A stretch of 64,000 bases of DNA, from contig CM070569.1 in NCBI GenBank assembly GCA_036346355.1, forward strand, positions 86,682,753-86,746,752, read 5' to 3'. Position numbers and translations under genes: made by a program. The stretch comes from Rhipidocladum racemiflorum. Taxonomy: Eukaryota > Streptophyta > Magnoliopsida > Poales > Poaceae. Positions 55,244 to 64,000 of this stretch are shown piece after piece; positions within the stretch are counted from its first letter, which is position 1; the number at the start of each line of letters is the position of its first letter. The notes beneath the pieces were generated by a model, which was not told the DNA's origin, searched no databases, and saw nothing but the letters and a program-made list of their open reading frames with translations.

Positions 55244-57730
55244 TCAAAAATTTCTTCTAACATTTCTAGATGCGAAGTCATTGATGATAGCATCGATATC
55301 AATTTGATCCAATAATATCTTCTCAATGCATAGAGTTGCCAAACCATTTAACCTTTCTTGAGACATTACATACCTCAAATGATTCTTCAACAATTTCAAC
55401 TTAGAGAAGCTCCTTTCAGCCGATGCCATGGTCACGGGCATAGTAAATAATATCCGATAAGCAATAGAAATATTAGGATAACAATCCACTTCTCTGACAA
55501 ACTCACAAATCTCCATAGCAGACATCGATCTATCTGGCAAAGTGGACTGCATAACACTTAACTCAGAAATTAGATCATTTATCTCAATATCAGATGAACC
55601 ATCTAGAGAGAAAGTTTCTGCAAATCTAGTGCAATAGCCTTTTAGTTGAGTACCATCCAGTGACTTCAAGTTTGTTGAACTCATTAAAAATCCGAATATA
55701 CCTTTGAATGATTGGAGTTCCTTGAATCTACTTTTCAATGAACTGATTGCCATATCAACCATAACCAAAAAGTAATTAACTTCAAAGTCTGTCTCAGCTT
55801 GCAAAATTGCATCATCGTAATCTGTTTCATTAAATTGTTTCTTCCTAAGAGCACGACGCTTTACTGGAAATGATGGTTCTACACCTATTTCATTTGCAAT
55901 TTCTGTGGCAATGATCACACTAGAAGCAAACCCGTCATTTCTATAGTTGCCAAAGTAATTCACCATACCTTCTATATGTTGTAAGGTAGAATAAATGCAC
56001 ATGGATGGTGATTGCAACTTCTTGCTCACAGTATTTACAGCAAACAGAATGTCATGCCAAATAATCATACCAAGTATGAACTCATAACTGCCAAGCATAT
56101 CAAATAAATTTTTTGCATCACTCCTATTCTTAGCTTCGGTATCACTATCTTCACTTAACCATTGCAAAGCTGACCTTAGTTGAGGAGCTTGATATCTAAT
56201 TGCTTTGACACTTTTGATTCGACTCTCCCAACGAGTATTGCTCAATGATTTCACAGTTAAATCTTTGACATGTTCAAGCAATACACTCCATCTTTTGGTA
56301 GAACTAGAAAATAATACATATATCCGCTGCACAACTCCAAAGAATGAAATAGCTTTACGACATGATTTAGCCATATCACAAAGAGTAAGATTGAGACTAT
56401 GGCAAGCACATGGCATATACAAAGCTCTTGGATTTATATCAAGCAACCTCCTTTGTACCCCTTTATTTTTTCCTTTCATATTAGAGCCATTATCATAACC
56501 TTGACCCCTAATATCATTAATATTAAGACCAAATGACTTGATGGAATCGAGCAATACATTGAAAAGCCCTTCACCAGATGTGTCATCCACCTTCAAAAAA
56601 CCAAGAAAGTACTCCTCAATTTTAATTTTTCCATTAGACATATCAACACATTGAACCAACAAACTCATCTGTTCTTGGTGACTCGCATCTGGGGTACAAT
56701 CAAGGATAACCGAGAAATATTTGGCATCTTTAACAGTCTTTATGATAGAATTTGTAATGTCAGAAGCCATAAGAGAAATCAACTCATTCTGAATTTTGTG
56801 ACTAAGATAATGATAATGAATCTCTTTGTTTTGAATATGTCTAAGGTGATCTTGCATTACCACGTCAAATTCTGCGACCATCTCAACACAAGCTAAGAAA
56901 TTACCATTAAGATCATTATAAAGTTGCTCACTAGATCCTCTGAAAGCTAAAGTGCGTTTACCAAGAAATTTCACAATGGCAACTATTAGTAACAGAACTT
57001 GCCTTAAGCGTTCTTTCTCCTTTGTGATTTGCTGTTGTACCTCCTTGTCAACTGTTTCATTTTTGCTTAGTCTAGATCTCAATTCATTCCAAGAGTTCAT
57101 GTTGGTAATATGATCAACACTAGATTCATGCTCTTTCAGCCTCTCACTTGTATGCCTCCAATCTCTAAACCCATCAAGCGCCAATGAACTCTTGCGGTTG
57201 TGAGAACCAAAAATCTTACAGCAAAAGCAAAACACTTTGTCAACGTGTTTTGAATAGACTAACCATTTCCTGTCATGTACCTCTCCATTGTTCATTTTTC
57301 TAGAGTAATGAGTGTATGAAAAATGTCTTTTGTTAGCATCAAAAGGATATTCAATATTTTCTTCTCTTGTAGGCCCTTTCTCCACTAATATGTCTCTTGC
57401 TTTGTTATCAAGCTTATCCCAATTTACTGGATCATACATATCTGGAGTAAAAACTGGTTCTTCATCTACACTAGCAGAGTGCTCATGATCACTTACATTG
57501 TTATCTTCCGTGTTGATGCCCACATTATCTTCTGTAGGGCCCTCATCTTTTGAAATAGGATTAGTTTGTTCCTCCACAGCAACTATCGCCCACTCATCTG
57601 GATTTCTTGAAGTGCTCATGTTACTCTTAAAAAATCTATCAACAGATCCTCTCTGTGATTCTATCAATTCATCTATATGTTTCCTCTTTTTCCTTTTCTG
57701 ACTGCCCGATGCATACTTTCTAGACGACAT
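55244..57730 (-). CDS. hAT-superfamily transposase with TTF/MYM-like zinc finger (828 aa)
   Basis: A single uninterrupted frame of 828 codons starting MSSRKYASGS. A basic patch KRKKRKH (12-18) could be a nuclear signal. The zinc-finger region is about 120-210, with WLVYSKHVDKVFCFCCKIFG and paired Cys/His. The RNase H-like core holds candidate catalytic D344 (FSVILDCTPDASH) and D413 (GYDNGSNMKG), a CxxH pair at 441-444 and W501 in NTRWESR. The C-terminal dimerisation domain is about 755-810, with LFTMPVTMASAERSFSKLKLLK. The length and domain order fit a complete hAT transposase; grass proteins of this kind are often annotated zinc finger MYM-type protein 1-like. It cuts and reinserts DNA at 8-bp targets. 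No stop or frameshift is present, in contrast with every other transposon gene in this window. Confidence 0.92.
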   Translation of the reverse strand: MSSRKYASGSQKRKKRKHIDELIESQRGSVDRFFKSNMSTSRNPDEWAIVAVEEQTNPISKDEGPTEDNVGINTEDNNVSDHEHSASVDEEPVFTPDMYDPVNWDKLDNKARDILVEKGPTREENIEYPFDANKRHFSYTHYSRKMNNGEVHDRKWLVYSKHVDKVFCFCCKIFGSHNRKSSLALDGFRDWRHTSERLKEHESSVDHITNMNSWNELRSRLSKNETVDKEVQQQITKEKERLRQVLLLIVAIVKFLGKRTLAFRGSSEQLYNDLNGNFLACVEMVAEFDVVMQDHLRHIQNKEIHYHYLSHKIQNELISLMASDITNSIIKTVKDAKYFSVILDCTPDASHQEQMSLLVQCVDMSNGKIKIEEYFLGFLKVDDTSGEGLFNVLLDSIKSFGLNINDIRGQGYDNGSNMKGKNKGVQRRLLDINPRALYMPCACHSLNLTLCDMAKSCRKAISFFGVVQRIYVLFSSSTKRWSVLLEHVKDLTVKSLSNTRWESRIKSVKAIRYQAPQLRSALQWLSEDSDTEAKNRSDAKNLFDMLGSYEFILGMIIWHDILFAVNTVSKKLQSPSMCIYSTLQHIEGMVNYFGNYRNDGFASSVIIATEIANEIGVEPSFPVKRRALRKKQFNETDYDDAILQAETDFEVNYFLVMVDMAISSLKSRFKELQSFKGIFGFLMSSTNLKSLDGTQLKGYCTRFAETFSLDGSSDIEINDLISELSVMQSTLPDRSMSAMEICEFVREVDCYPNISIAYRILFTMPVTMASAERSFSKLKLLKNHLRYVMSQERLNGLATLCIEKILLDQIDIDAIINDFASRNVRRNF

Positions 57731-58534
57731 GTCCGCGCTGCAATTTTTAAAATGACAATTAGTGACCTACTAAGGGACAAAGGTACTGCCATAATTTAAT
57801 AATGGATCAACTAACAAAATTAGTAAATTACCAAGTTAAATTTAGTAAGTCGTAATGACCCGCTTCGCACAATTGCACTGCCTTGCGGTCTTGATGAATA
57901 GATAATGAGTAACAACTCAATACTGAATACTCATGAGTCGATGAGGGATAGAAAATAATGCCTAGAATATGTCAAAGAAATTAAATATTGAATGAGCAAT
58001 AGTGATTGAATTAAACTTTGGTGATGCCAATTACCAAGAACGATACCACCGTTAGGTCGTTACTCGCACTGCTGACTCAAGACGCAGCACACTCACGCGT
58101 TGACGTTGATGTTTGAATCTAATAAGCAGTCCAGCAGATGAGCAGAGAATAGAGATTAGAGATGAGGGCAAGCCGGCAGGTCAGCGGTGCACAGCGCAGT
58201 AGCATGCACAGACGTGCGTTGGGTGGTGGCGTGGTGCGCGCTGCAGCGTTCTCGCCGGGAAGCCGGGACGGCACGACCGTGCGTGGAGCGATGGAGTTCT
58301 ACGAGACTACGACTGCGCGACACCACCACGGACAAAATCTGTTTCGGCTAGGGCGCTACGTGCAGGAGCCAGGAAGGGTCAAGGGCGGGCAAACGGGAAC
58401 AATTGGGAAAGCCAATCTCGCTTCCTTGGGCTGGCCCAGTATATATTATACGTAATACGTACGTACTTGTATACATATCGGGGAGGGCCCCCATGGTTTT
58501 GGGGGCCCAGGTCGGCCGCACTGCTGGACCCCCC
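57731..58534 (-). other. 5' leader and subterminal region of the hAT element
   Basis: AT-rich from 57731 to about 58020, then GC-rich to the terminus. A plus-strand open frame at 58162-58455 has no domain. An upstream intron of the transposase mRNA is possible but was not resolved. Confidence 0.45.
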
Positions 58535-58548
58535 CAGGGCCGGGCCTG
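58535..58548. repeat. Right terminus of the hAT element
   Basis: CAGGGCCGGGCCTG on the plus strand; near-palindromic, like the orphan motif at 3168-3180. Confidence 0.6.
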
Positions 58549-58984
58549 CCCAGGATGATCACTATCGGGAACCAAACAATTCATTGACGGACCGTCTTTT
58601 TATTGAATATAGGGTCTAACGCCCAAGTCGAGACCATCATAGCCTTTTGATTGAACATCCCCCTGGTAGATTCTACCCGATAGGTACTCAGACCCACCAT
58701 CCTTGGGACTCCACTGGCCAACGTAGGAGCCGCGTTCCAAGTCTGAGTAGGCAACCTACGTTGTGAGAACCGGCGAATGACACCTCATTTCCGTTCCACC
58801 AAACCCTTCGGCCATTCCACTCCGGGAATGCCGCCCCCCATTCTTCTCATTGAGAATGGTACCACCAAAATGTAAGTATTCCCAGGGAACGATCAATGTT
58901 ACTGCGCTATATCGAAAAATGGTTCGATCAACCGGTCCGACTCGTGGTTGAGCGGAAACTTAATTTATTTACTTTGCTCAGGGG

Positions 58985-58989
58985 GTTAT
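58985..58989. repeat. Target-site duplication of the solo LTR, left
   Basis: GTTAT, repeated at 62348-62352. Confidence 0.9.
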
Positions 58990-61900
58990 TGTAACACCCC
59001 AAAAATTTTGCTTTCCTTAAATTCATGTGTGGTTTGGCACTTTGGTGAATTTTTGGAATTTTCTGGAATTTATTTGGATTTATTTGGAATTTATTTGAAT
59101 TTATTCCATTTTGAAATAGTTAAGGAATTTAATTTTGCAAATAAAATTTTGTGGGAAATATTTTATTTGAGTCCAAAATGATCCAAAGTATTTTCCAGAA
59201 TTTTTCTGGAATTTTTCTGAGTCATTTGCTATTTTTAATGAATTAAATGAATTACTGGGAATTATTTTAAATATTAAATCGCTGGAAATTCAACTCGGGT
59301 CGAGTACTGTTCATCCGACCGAGTCGGAACCCGAGTCGGACTCGAGTCCGACCCGAGCCAGTTGACTCGACCAAACCAGCTCCTAACCCTAAGCGATCCC
59401 GACCGTTGGATCAAGATCCAACGGCTGAGATCCGCCTGCACGGCTCGATCGAGTCCGGCCGGACCTGCGGCGCTACCGCAATCGTGGCCCGTTGATCGGA
59501 CACGTGTACGGCCGCGGGTCGTCGTCTTCGCCGAGTCCGGATCGGACCATGCCGCCGCCGTCCTCCGCCGCATCCGTTAGGGTTACGGATTGAGCGCGGA
59601 AGCCGAGGCTATTTAAAGCCCGGGTCCTGCCCCGAGAACCGCCGTGACCCCGCGCTACTTTTGCCCTAGCTCGCTAAACCCTAGCAGCCGCCGCTTGCCC
59701 GGGATTGCTCGCCGGAGTAGCACGCGTGAGACACCGCTGTTTTTCGTCGATTTCCGCCGCTGCCGCCGCTCTCCGACGACATCAAGCCCAGGACCAACAT
59801 CCCCACGTCACACCGCGCCTGGGAGTGCCAATCTTCACGCCGGAGCTGCACGGATACGCCGCGTGGGAGGTCGTCGCTCACGCCTCCGGTGCCCAAGTCT
59901 CGCCGCGCCATCGCCGGACTCCGCGAGCTCGGTGAACCGTCAGATCCAGATCGGACGATTGAGGTGAGCCCACGTTCTATCCCAAGCCCTGGAAACCAGA
60001 TCGAATCTGGACCGTTGGATCAAGATCCAACGGCTCAGATCCGCCGCGTTAACCTAAACGAGTAAAGCCTAGATCCAATCTGGGCCGTTGATTTTCAAAT
60101 CAACGGCCGAGATTGCGCCATGTGTGCCTAGCCGCACCCACGCGTGTGAGCGCGTGTCCCTGACACGCGGGCCCCGCATGTCAGTGGGCCCACACGTCAG
60201 CCGCGTTTGCGTGAGACCCCGCACTGACAGGTGGGTCCCATCTGCCAGTCTCACCCGAGCCGTGGACTGGGTCCACCGTGGACCGAACCGCACCGTGGGC
60301 TGAGCCCATGAGCCGGTTGACGTCAGCCAGCCAATCAGGAGCCGACGCGTGTCCATGCTGACGCAATAATTAATTTCCGAAAAAGAAAATGATTTATTAA
60401 TTCGAAATAATGATTTCAGATTTTGTTTCAAACTTCAAACGCTTATAACTTTTGCGTTTCAACTCCGATTTGAGTGATTCAAATTTCTAAATTTGTATAA
60501 AATTGAGATCTACCTAAATATAAATTTTATTTAATTTTTGGACTAAAGTTTTTCTCTGTAATATTATTTAATTGATTATTTAAACTTTAAATAATCATAA
60601 CTTTTGCGTTTTAACTCCGAATTTGACGATTCCAGTTTCTAAAAATCCAGAAAATTATGTTCTCTCTGTTTATGGATTTTATTTGGAGTTTTGGGATGTT
60701 TTTGCCTATTGTTTATTTGCGTATTTGCTATTTGCACGCTTTACGAGTAGACGTTGAAGTGCCTAAGGATTCAAGGAGAAGTGTTGACTCAGGATCCAAC
60801 TCAAGACCAAGAGCAAGTACTTTTTGAAGGCAAGTTGTGCTTTGACCATGTTGATCCTATTTCGAAACTTATTTTGATTTAAACTATTGCATGCTAGTTC
60901 AATTAGAAAGATACTTTGTTTAAACATGGGGGTTAGATAAGTACCAATTTGCTGTATGACACCTTGATTATTTAAGTATGTGCCATGACCCTTGTCACCC
61001 TAGTTGTGGATTACTAGTTGGACATTATTAAATTGCCAACATGGGTTTAGACCGTTGTAGTATACTGCTTAGACCTGCTACGTGCTCATGACATGGTTTT
61101 GGACAATCAAATGTTAATATTGACTTAATGATATACTGAACCTGTTTTGGAAAAGTATCATGTGATGTTGATGGCACGTGGTGCATGGTAATCAACTGGG
61201 GTTTGATAAACAGTTTTCGACCGGGGCATGTGGCAAGAGTAATCAGGTGGGCCAGTTGTGGCATTGGGGATGTTGATTTGGTTCTTCGTGTAGTCTTGCC
61301 CTGGTCATCCTAAGGACTTAACCTTGCAAGCCTTTGAACTGGGTCTAACGTGCAACCACATGTCTCAGAATGGGACGGACCTAGTTGACTAAGTTGCTAA
61401 TAACGCACTGTGGGACCTTAGGAGGTCAACTACACCCTTTGTGTAAGTTGTACGGGGAGCGTCTGGCCGAGGCCAGTACCCATCTAACGGTTGATTGGCC
61501 TAGACTTCGCCTTAGCGAAGGGAAGGGTTAGTGCGCAATAACCGGAGGACCACTTGTATTGTTAGAGGTTTCCGAAAGACTTTGTTACGGAACTCGCCTT
61601 TGTGGTGTTTGACTGTATCTTGTGGGTAAAGTGCATAACCTCTGCAGAGTTTAGAATCTATTCGAATAGCCGTGTCCGCGGTATTGGACATCGCCGAATT
61701 ACAATCAAGGGTTAGATTTTCTCAAAAATAACTTTGGTTTGAAAGTTGGGTTGGTTTAATAATGAAGATGATAGAAATGTGGTTTAGGATGGGGAAAATG
61801 TTTATTGAACTTCTTGAAAAGTTATTTATGCTTTACTTATTTCTACTGCTTTCGAATCTACTTATATTACTTTTCAAATGTCACATCGCAAATAAACCTT

Positions 61901-62347
61901 GAGCTATTCCTTTGTACCAAGCCATGCATATAGTATATTAGCTTGCATTCTCAGGCATGACTTGCTGAGTACCAAGTACTCACCCTTGCCTCAACACAAC
62001 ACCGCTTGAAGAGGAGACTACGCCAGCCGGAGGAGGAATTCCAAGAGGATCCGTCTACTTAGGGAAGCGAGCCCGGTCGGCCTGGTGGTATACCGGATGG
62101 CGCCACGAAGTTATTTGATTTTCCGCTGCTATTATCTCTCTTTTAATAAGTTTTGCCTTGCGAGGCATATATTTGTAACTTGGCCATAAGGTCGAGTAAC
62201 CAGTTTGGTTATTTAAATAAAGTACTTGATAATATCGAATGGTATGATTGTGATATTTACCGATGTTAAGACTGTGTGCACTAGCGCGTTCCTGGACTAG
62301 TGCTGAATACACAGAGGGTCCGGATTTGCAAATTCGGGGTCCCGACA
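58990..62347 (+). mobile_element. Solo LTR of a long-LTR Ty3/gypsy element (Tekay/Del-like)
   Basis: 3,358 bp beginning TGTAACACCCCAAAAATTTT and ending GGGGTCCCGACA, flanked by GTTAT on both sides. No gag, pol, primer-binding site or second LTR lies inside, so it is best read as a solo LTR left by LTR-LTR recombination. The TGTAACACCCC start and a length of about 3.4 kb fit the Tekay/Del group of chromoviruses. Internal repeated phrases are GTTGGATCAAGATCCAACGG (about 59404 and 60013) and ACTTTTGCGTTT(C/T)AACTCCGA (about 60447 and 60599). A TATTTAAAG box-like site is at about 59611. Confidence 0.88.
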
Positions 62348-62352
62348 GTTAT
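62348..62352. repeat. Target-site duplication of the solo LTR, right
   Basis: GTTAT, identical to 58985-58989. Confidence 0.9.
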
Positions 62353-63550
62353 CAACCTTAATTTGCCAAAGATCAACCATACAAACACAAACCCAATCCG
62401 GTACCTACCAGTACCGGCCACCAAACCAACTATGGCTTTAATCATCAGTCATGGATCGGACTCAACTCCACCTCGTGGATAGCCCAATACTATCCCTCTG
62501 ACTGTAGCACTATTACAAATATCCGAGCTAGCGGCTCGACAGCATTTTATTTCCACTTTAAAAGCATTTGAACTAACTAACAGGAGTAATAGTAACTAAC
62601 TTAACATGGCAATAGTTAATTATCTAGGGTTACAAAGGTTTTAATATGGTTCAATATTTTTCAAGGAAGTTCCATGAGCAAATTGGCATTATCTAGGTAT
62701 CATGTCATTCTAAAATAATTGTTTTTCAATATTTCAATATACAGCAAAATAATGCGATATAAATTAAGTACTAATTATAACGTGGCATGATTGGGTTCAA
62801 CATGATCAATGGTGTACGGCTTGCCTTGCTCGGCGGCGGGATTGGTTGAACTGTAGTCGACATAGTTGTACTTGTCTCCTGTCGGGTCCGGCTCCTGCTC
62901 CGGGTACTGCTGGTGCTCCTCGAACTGTCCAACGACCGGATCTAGCAAGAAAAGGACGAATGACAATAAACAAACGGAAAACGAAACGAAAACGGAAACG
63001 AGAACGAGAACGAAAACCAGAATCAGGCCGAGAGAGAGAACGGAGGGCAATTTGGTCATCCTGGAATTTTTGAGGCTCCGGATTTCGGAACGGAGATCAT
63101 TTTTGGACTCAGTGGATCGAAACGGTTCGGAAAAGTATATTTGGGTGTTCCTGGGGTTTCTGGAATTTTTCAGGATTCTTAAATGGATTTTTGTATTTTA
63201 ATTAATAAATTAAAATCCAAAATTGAAAAACGGCTTCAACAGTAATGGGCCAGAAATGGGGGAGGCCCATGTGGTCGAAATGGCACAGGCGAAGCGCCTC
63301 GCATGATCTTAGCCGCCCATCTTGTGGCGAAGCGCCGATCGGCCGAGCCCAATGCGACGCTGGATCGACCAGTGGGCAGGCCATAGTTGGCAGGTGGAGC
63401 CACCGGCAAAGTAGGTCAGGCTAGGGTTTGCGAGGCGAGCTTCGGCAGCGGCGGCGCGAGGTGACCGGAGCCGGAGGGGATGAGCGCGGAGGAGGGTGAG
63501 CTCGCCGGCAAGAGGGGGGCGGGGTGAGGAACTGAAGGGGTGGAGCACGG

Positions 63551-63558
63551 CTTTTATA
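63551..63558 (-). promoter_or_regulatory. LTR TATA box
   Basis: TATAAAAG on the minus strand within the interrupted LTR. Confidence 0.5.
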
Positions 63559-63895
63559 GTCGTTCGAGTGGAGGGCGAGGCGACGATAGTGAGCCGGGGC
63601 CGGAGGTGGGGGAGGCGCGCGGCCGGCAGCGTGGCGTGGCGTGGCGGCGCGAGACGTCGCGGCGTGGGCGGCGCAAAGGCACGGCGGCGAGCGCGGCGAT
63701 GCGGACGCGAGGGCAGCGCCGGCACCGGGGACGACGGGGCCGATCGGGAGCGACTGGCCAAGCAGGCTGAAAGGCCGAGGGAAATTGGGCCGGACAGGGC
63801 AAACGCAAATGATATTTGGCCCGAAACTAAAAACCAATTCAAAATCCGAAAATCCAAAGAAAAACCAAATTTAAATTCTTTTGAATTTTTGGGAG

Positions 63896-64000
63896 TCATT
63901 TCAACCTACCCCACTTAAAATAAATCTCGTCCCCGAGATTTACCTCTCCTAGGGAAACGGTTGGGAAATACTGCTGCAAATCCGATTCCTTTTTCCACGA
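63896..64000 (-). CDS. C-terminal end of gypsy pol (chromodomain tail), partial
   Basis: The minus strand reads SWKKESDLQQYFPTV, then LGDEIYFKWGRLK and a stop at 63898-63896. A W(K/E)xExDLxxxFP phrase just before the stop is typical of the end of the integrase chromodomain in Tekay/Del-type chromoviruses, in which pol ends close to a purine-rich tract and the 3' LTR. The rest of the gene lies beyond the window. The stop codon falls a few bases inside the LTR. Confidence 0.65.
   Translation of the reverse strand, partial: SWKKESDLQQYFPTVSLGEVNLGDEIYFKWGRLK

Larger units (their letters stand above)
55244..58548 (-). mobile_element. hAT transposon with an intact transposase; left end not resolved
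   Basis: The transposase gene lies on the minus strand. The right outer end reads, as reverse complement, CAGGCCCGGCCCTG at 58548-58535, a hAT-type terminus, followed inward by GGGCCCCC(A)/GGGGGCCC inverted words at 58480-58510. The start coordinate given is only the end of the coding region; no matching left terminus or 8-bp duplication (expected near CCCAGGAT) was found between 54300 and 55244. The left end may be truncated or diverged. Confidence 0.7.
58549..63903 (-). mobile_element. Minus-strand Ty3/gypsy 3' LTR, interrupted by a solo LTR
   Basis: The LTR starts with TG at 63903, just after a purine-rich AAGTGGGGTAGG that follows the end of pol. It carries a TATAAAAG box at 63558-63551. 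It runs down to 62353, is split by the solo LTR 58990-62347, and seems to continue at 58984-58549, where the hAT element begins. The far LTR end is not visible, so the total length is unknown (at least about 1.99 kb). The chromovirus lineage is inferred from the end of pol. Confidence 0.65.

Overview
The window is plant nuclear DNA, most likely from a grass (Poaceae). The reasons are spliced plant genes with canonical GT/AG introns, GC-rich first exons, an OVATE-family regulator, a class C heat-shock factor and a kinesin-13, all embedded in Ty3/gypsy, CACTA, hAT, Stowaway and Tourist elements of the kinds that fill grass genomes. The species cannot be fixed from the sequence alone.

I can support three host genes. 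They are an intronless OVATE family protein gene (7943-8980, +), a two-exon class C heat-shock factor of HSFC2 type (25883-26981, -), and a twelve-exon kinesin-13 of KIN13B type (33884-38918, -) whose spliced reading frame is open from start to stop (696 aa). They look independently regulated and do not form a pathway. A fourth intact reading frame, 828 aa at 55244-57730 (-), is a hAT transposase with a TTF/MYM-like zinc finger.

The rest is layered mobile DNA. At 1-2418 lies the 5' end of a minus-strand gypsy element. A full-length 11.1 kb gypsy element (Tat-like) with TSD ATATT occupies 12913-24060; it carries a decayed antisense ORF between pol and the 3' LTR. A hAT MITE with TSD CTCGGATA lies at 27472-27985. 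A 2.8 kb non-autonomous CACTA element with TSD AAT lies at 29888-32687. A deletion-derivative hAT with TSD CCGCCAGT sits in intron 4 of the kinesin gene (36067-37525). A Tourist MITE nested in a Stowaway MITE occupies 39366-39998. A complete 11.0 kb CACTA element with TSD AAG spans 42379-53423; it carries remnants of TNP2 and of a Ulp1-like protease, plus an embedded LINE fragment. A Tourist-like MITE (53468-53658) and a hAT MITE with TSD GCCCGAGG (53865-54300) follow. The right end is a nest: a minus-strand chromovirus-like gypsy 3' LTR starts at 63903 and is interrupted by a 3.36 kb solo LTR (58990-62347, TSD GTTAT) and apparently by the hAT element that carries the intact transposase.

Boundaries marked by target-site duplications were read base by base and are the most secure calls. 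Family names below superfamily level (Tat, Tekay/Del, HSFC2, KIN13B) rest on motif recognition without a database search.
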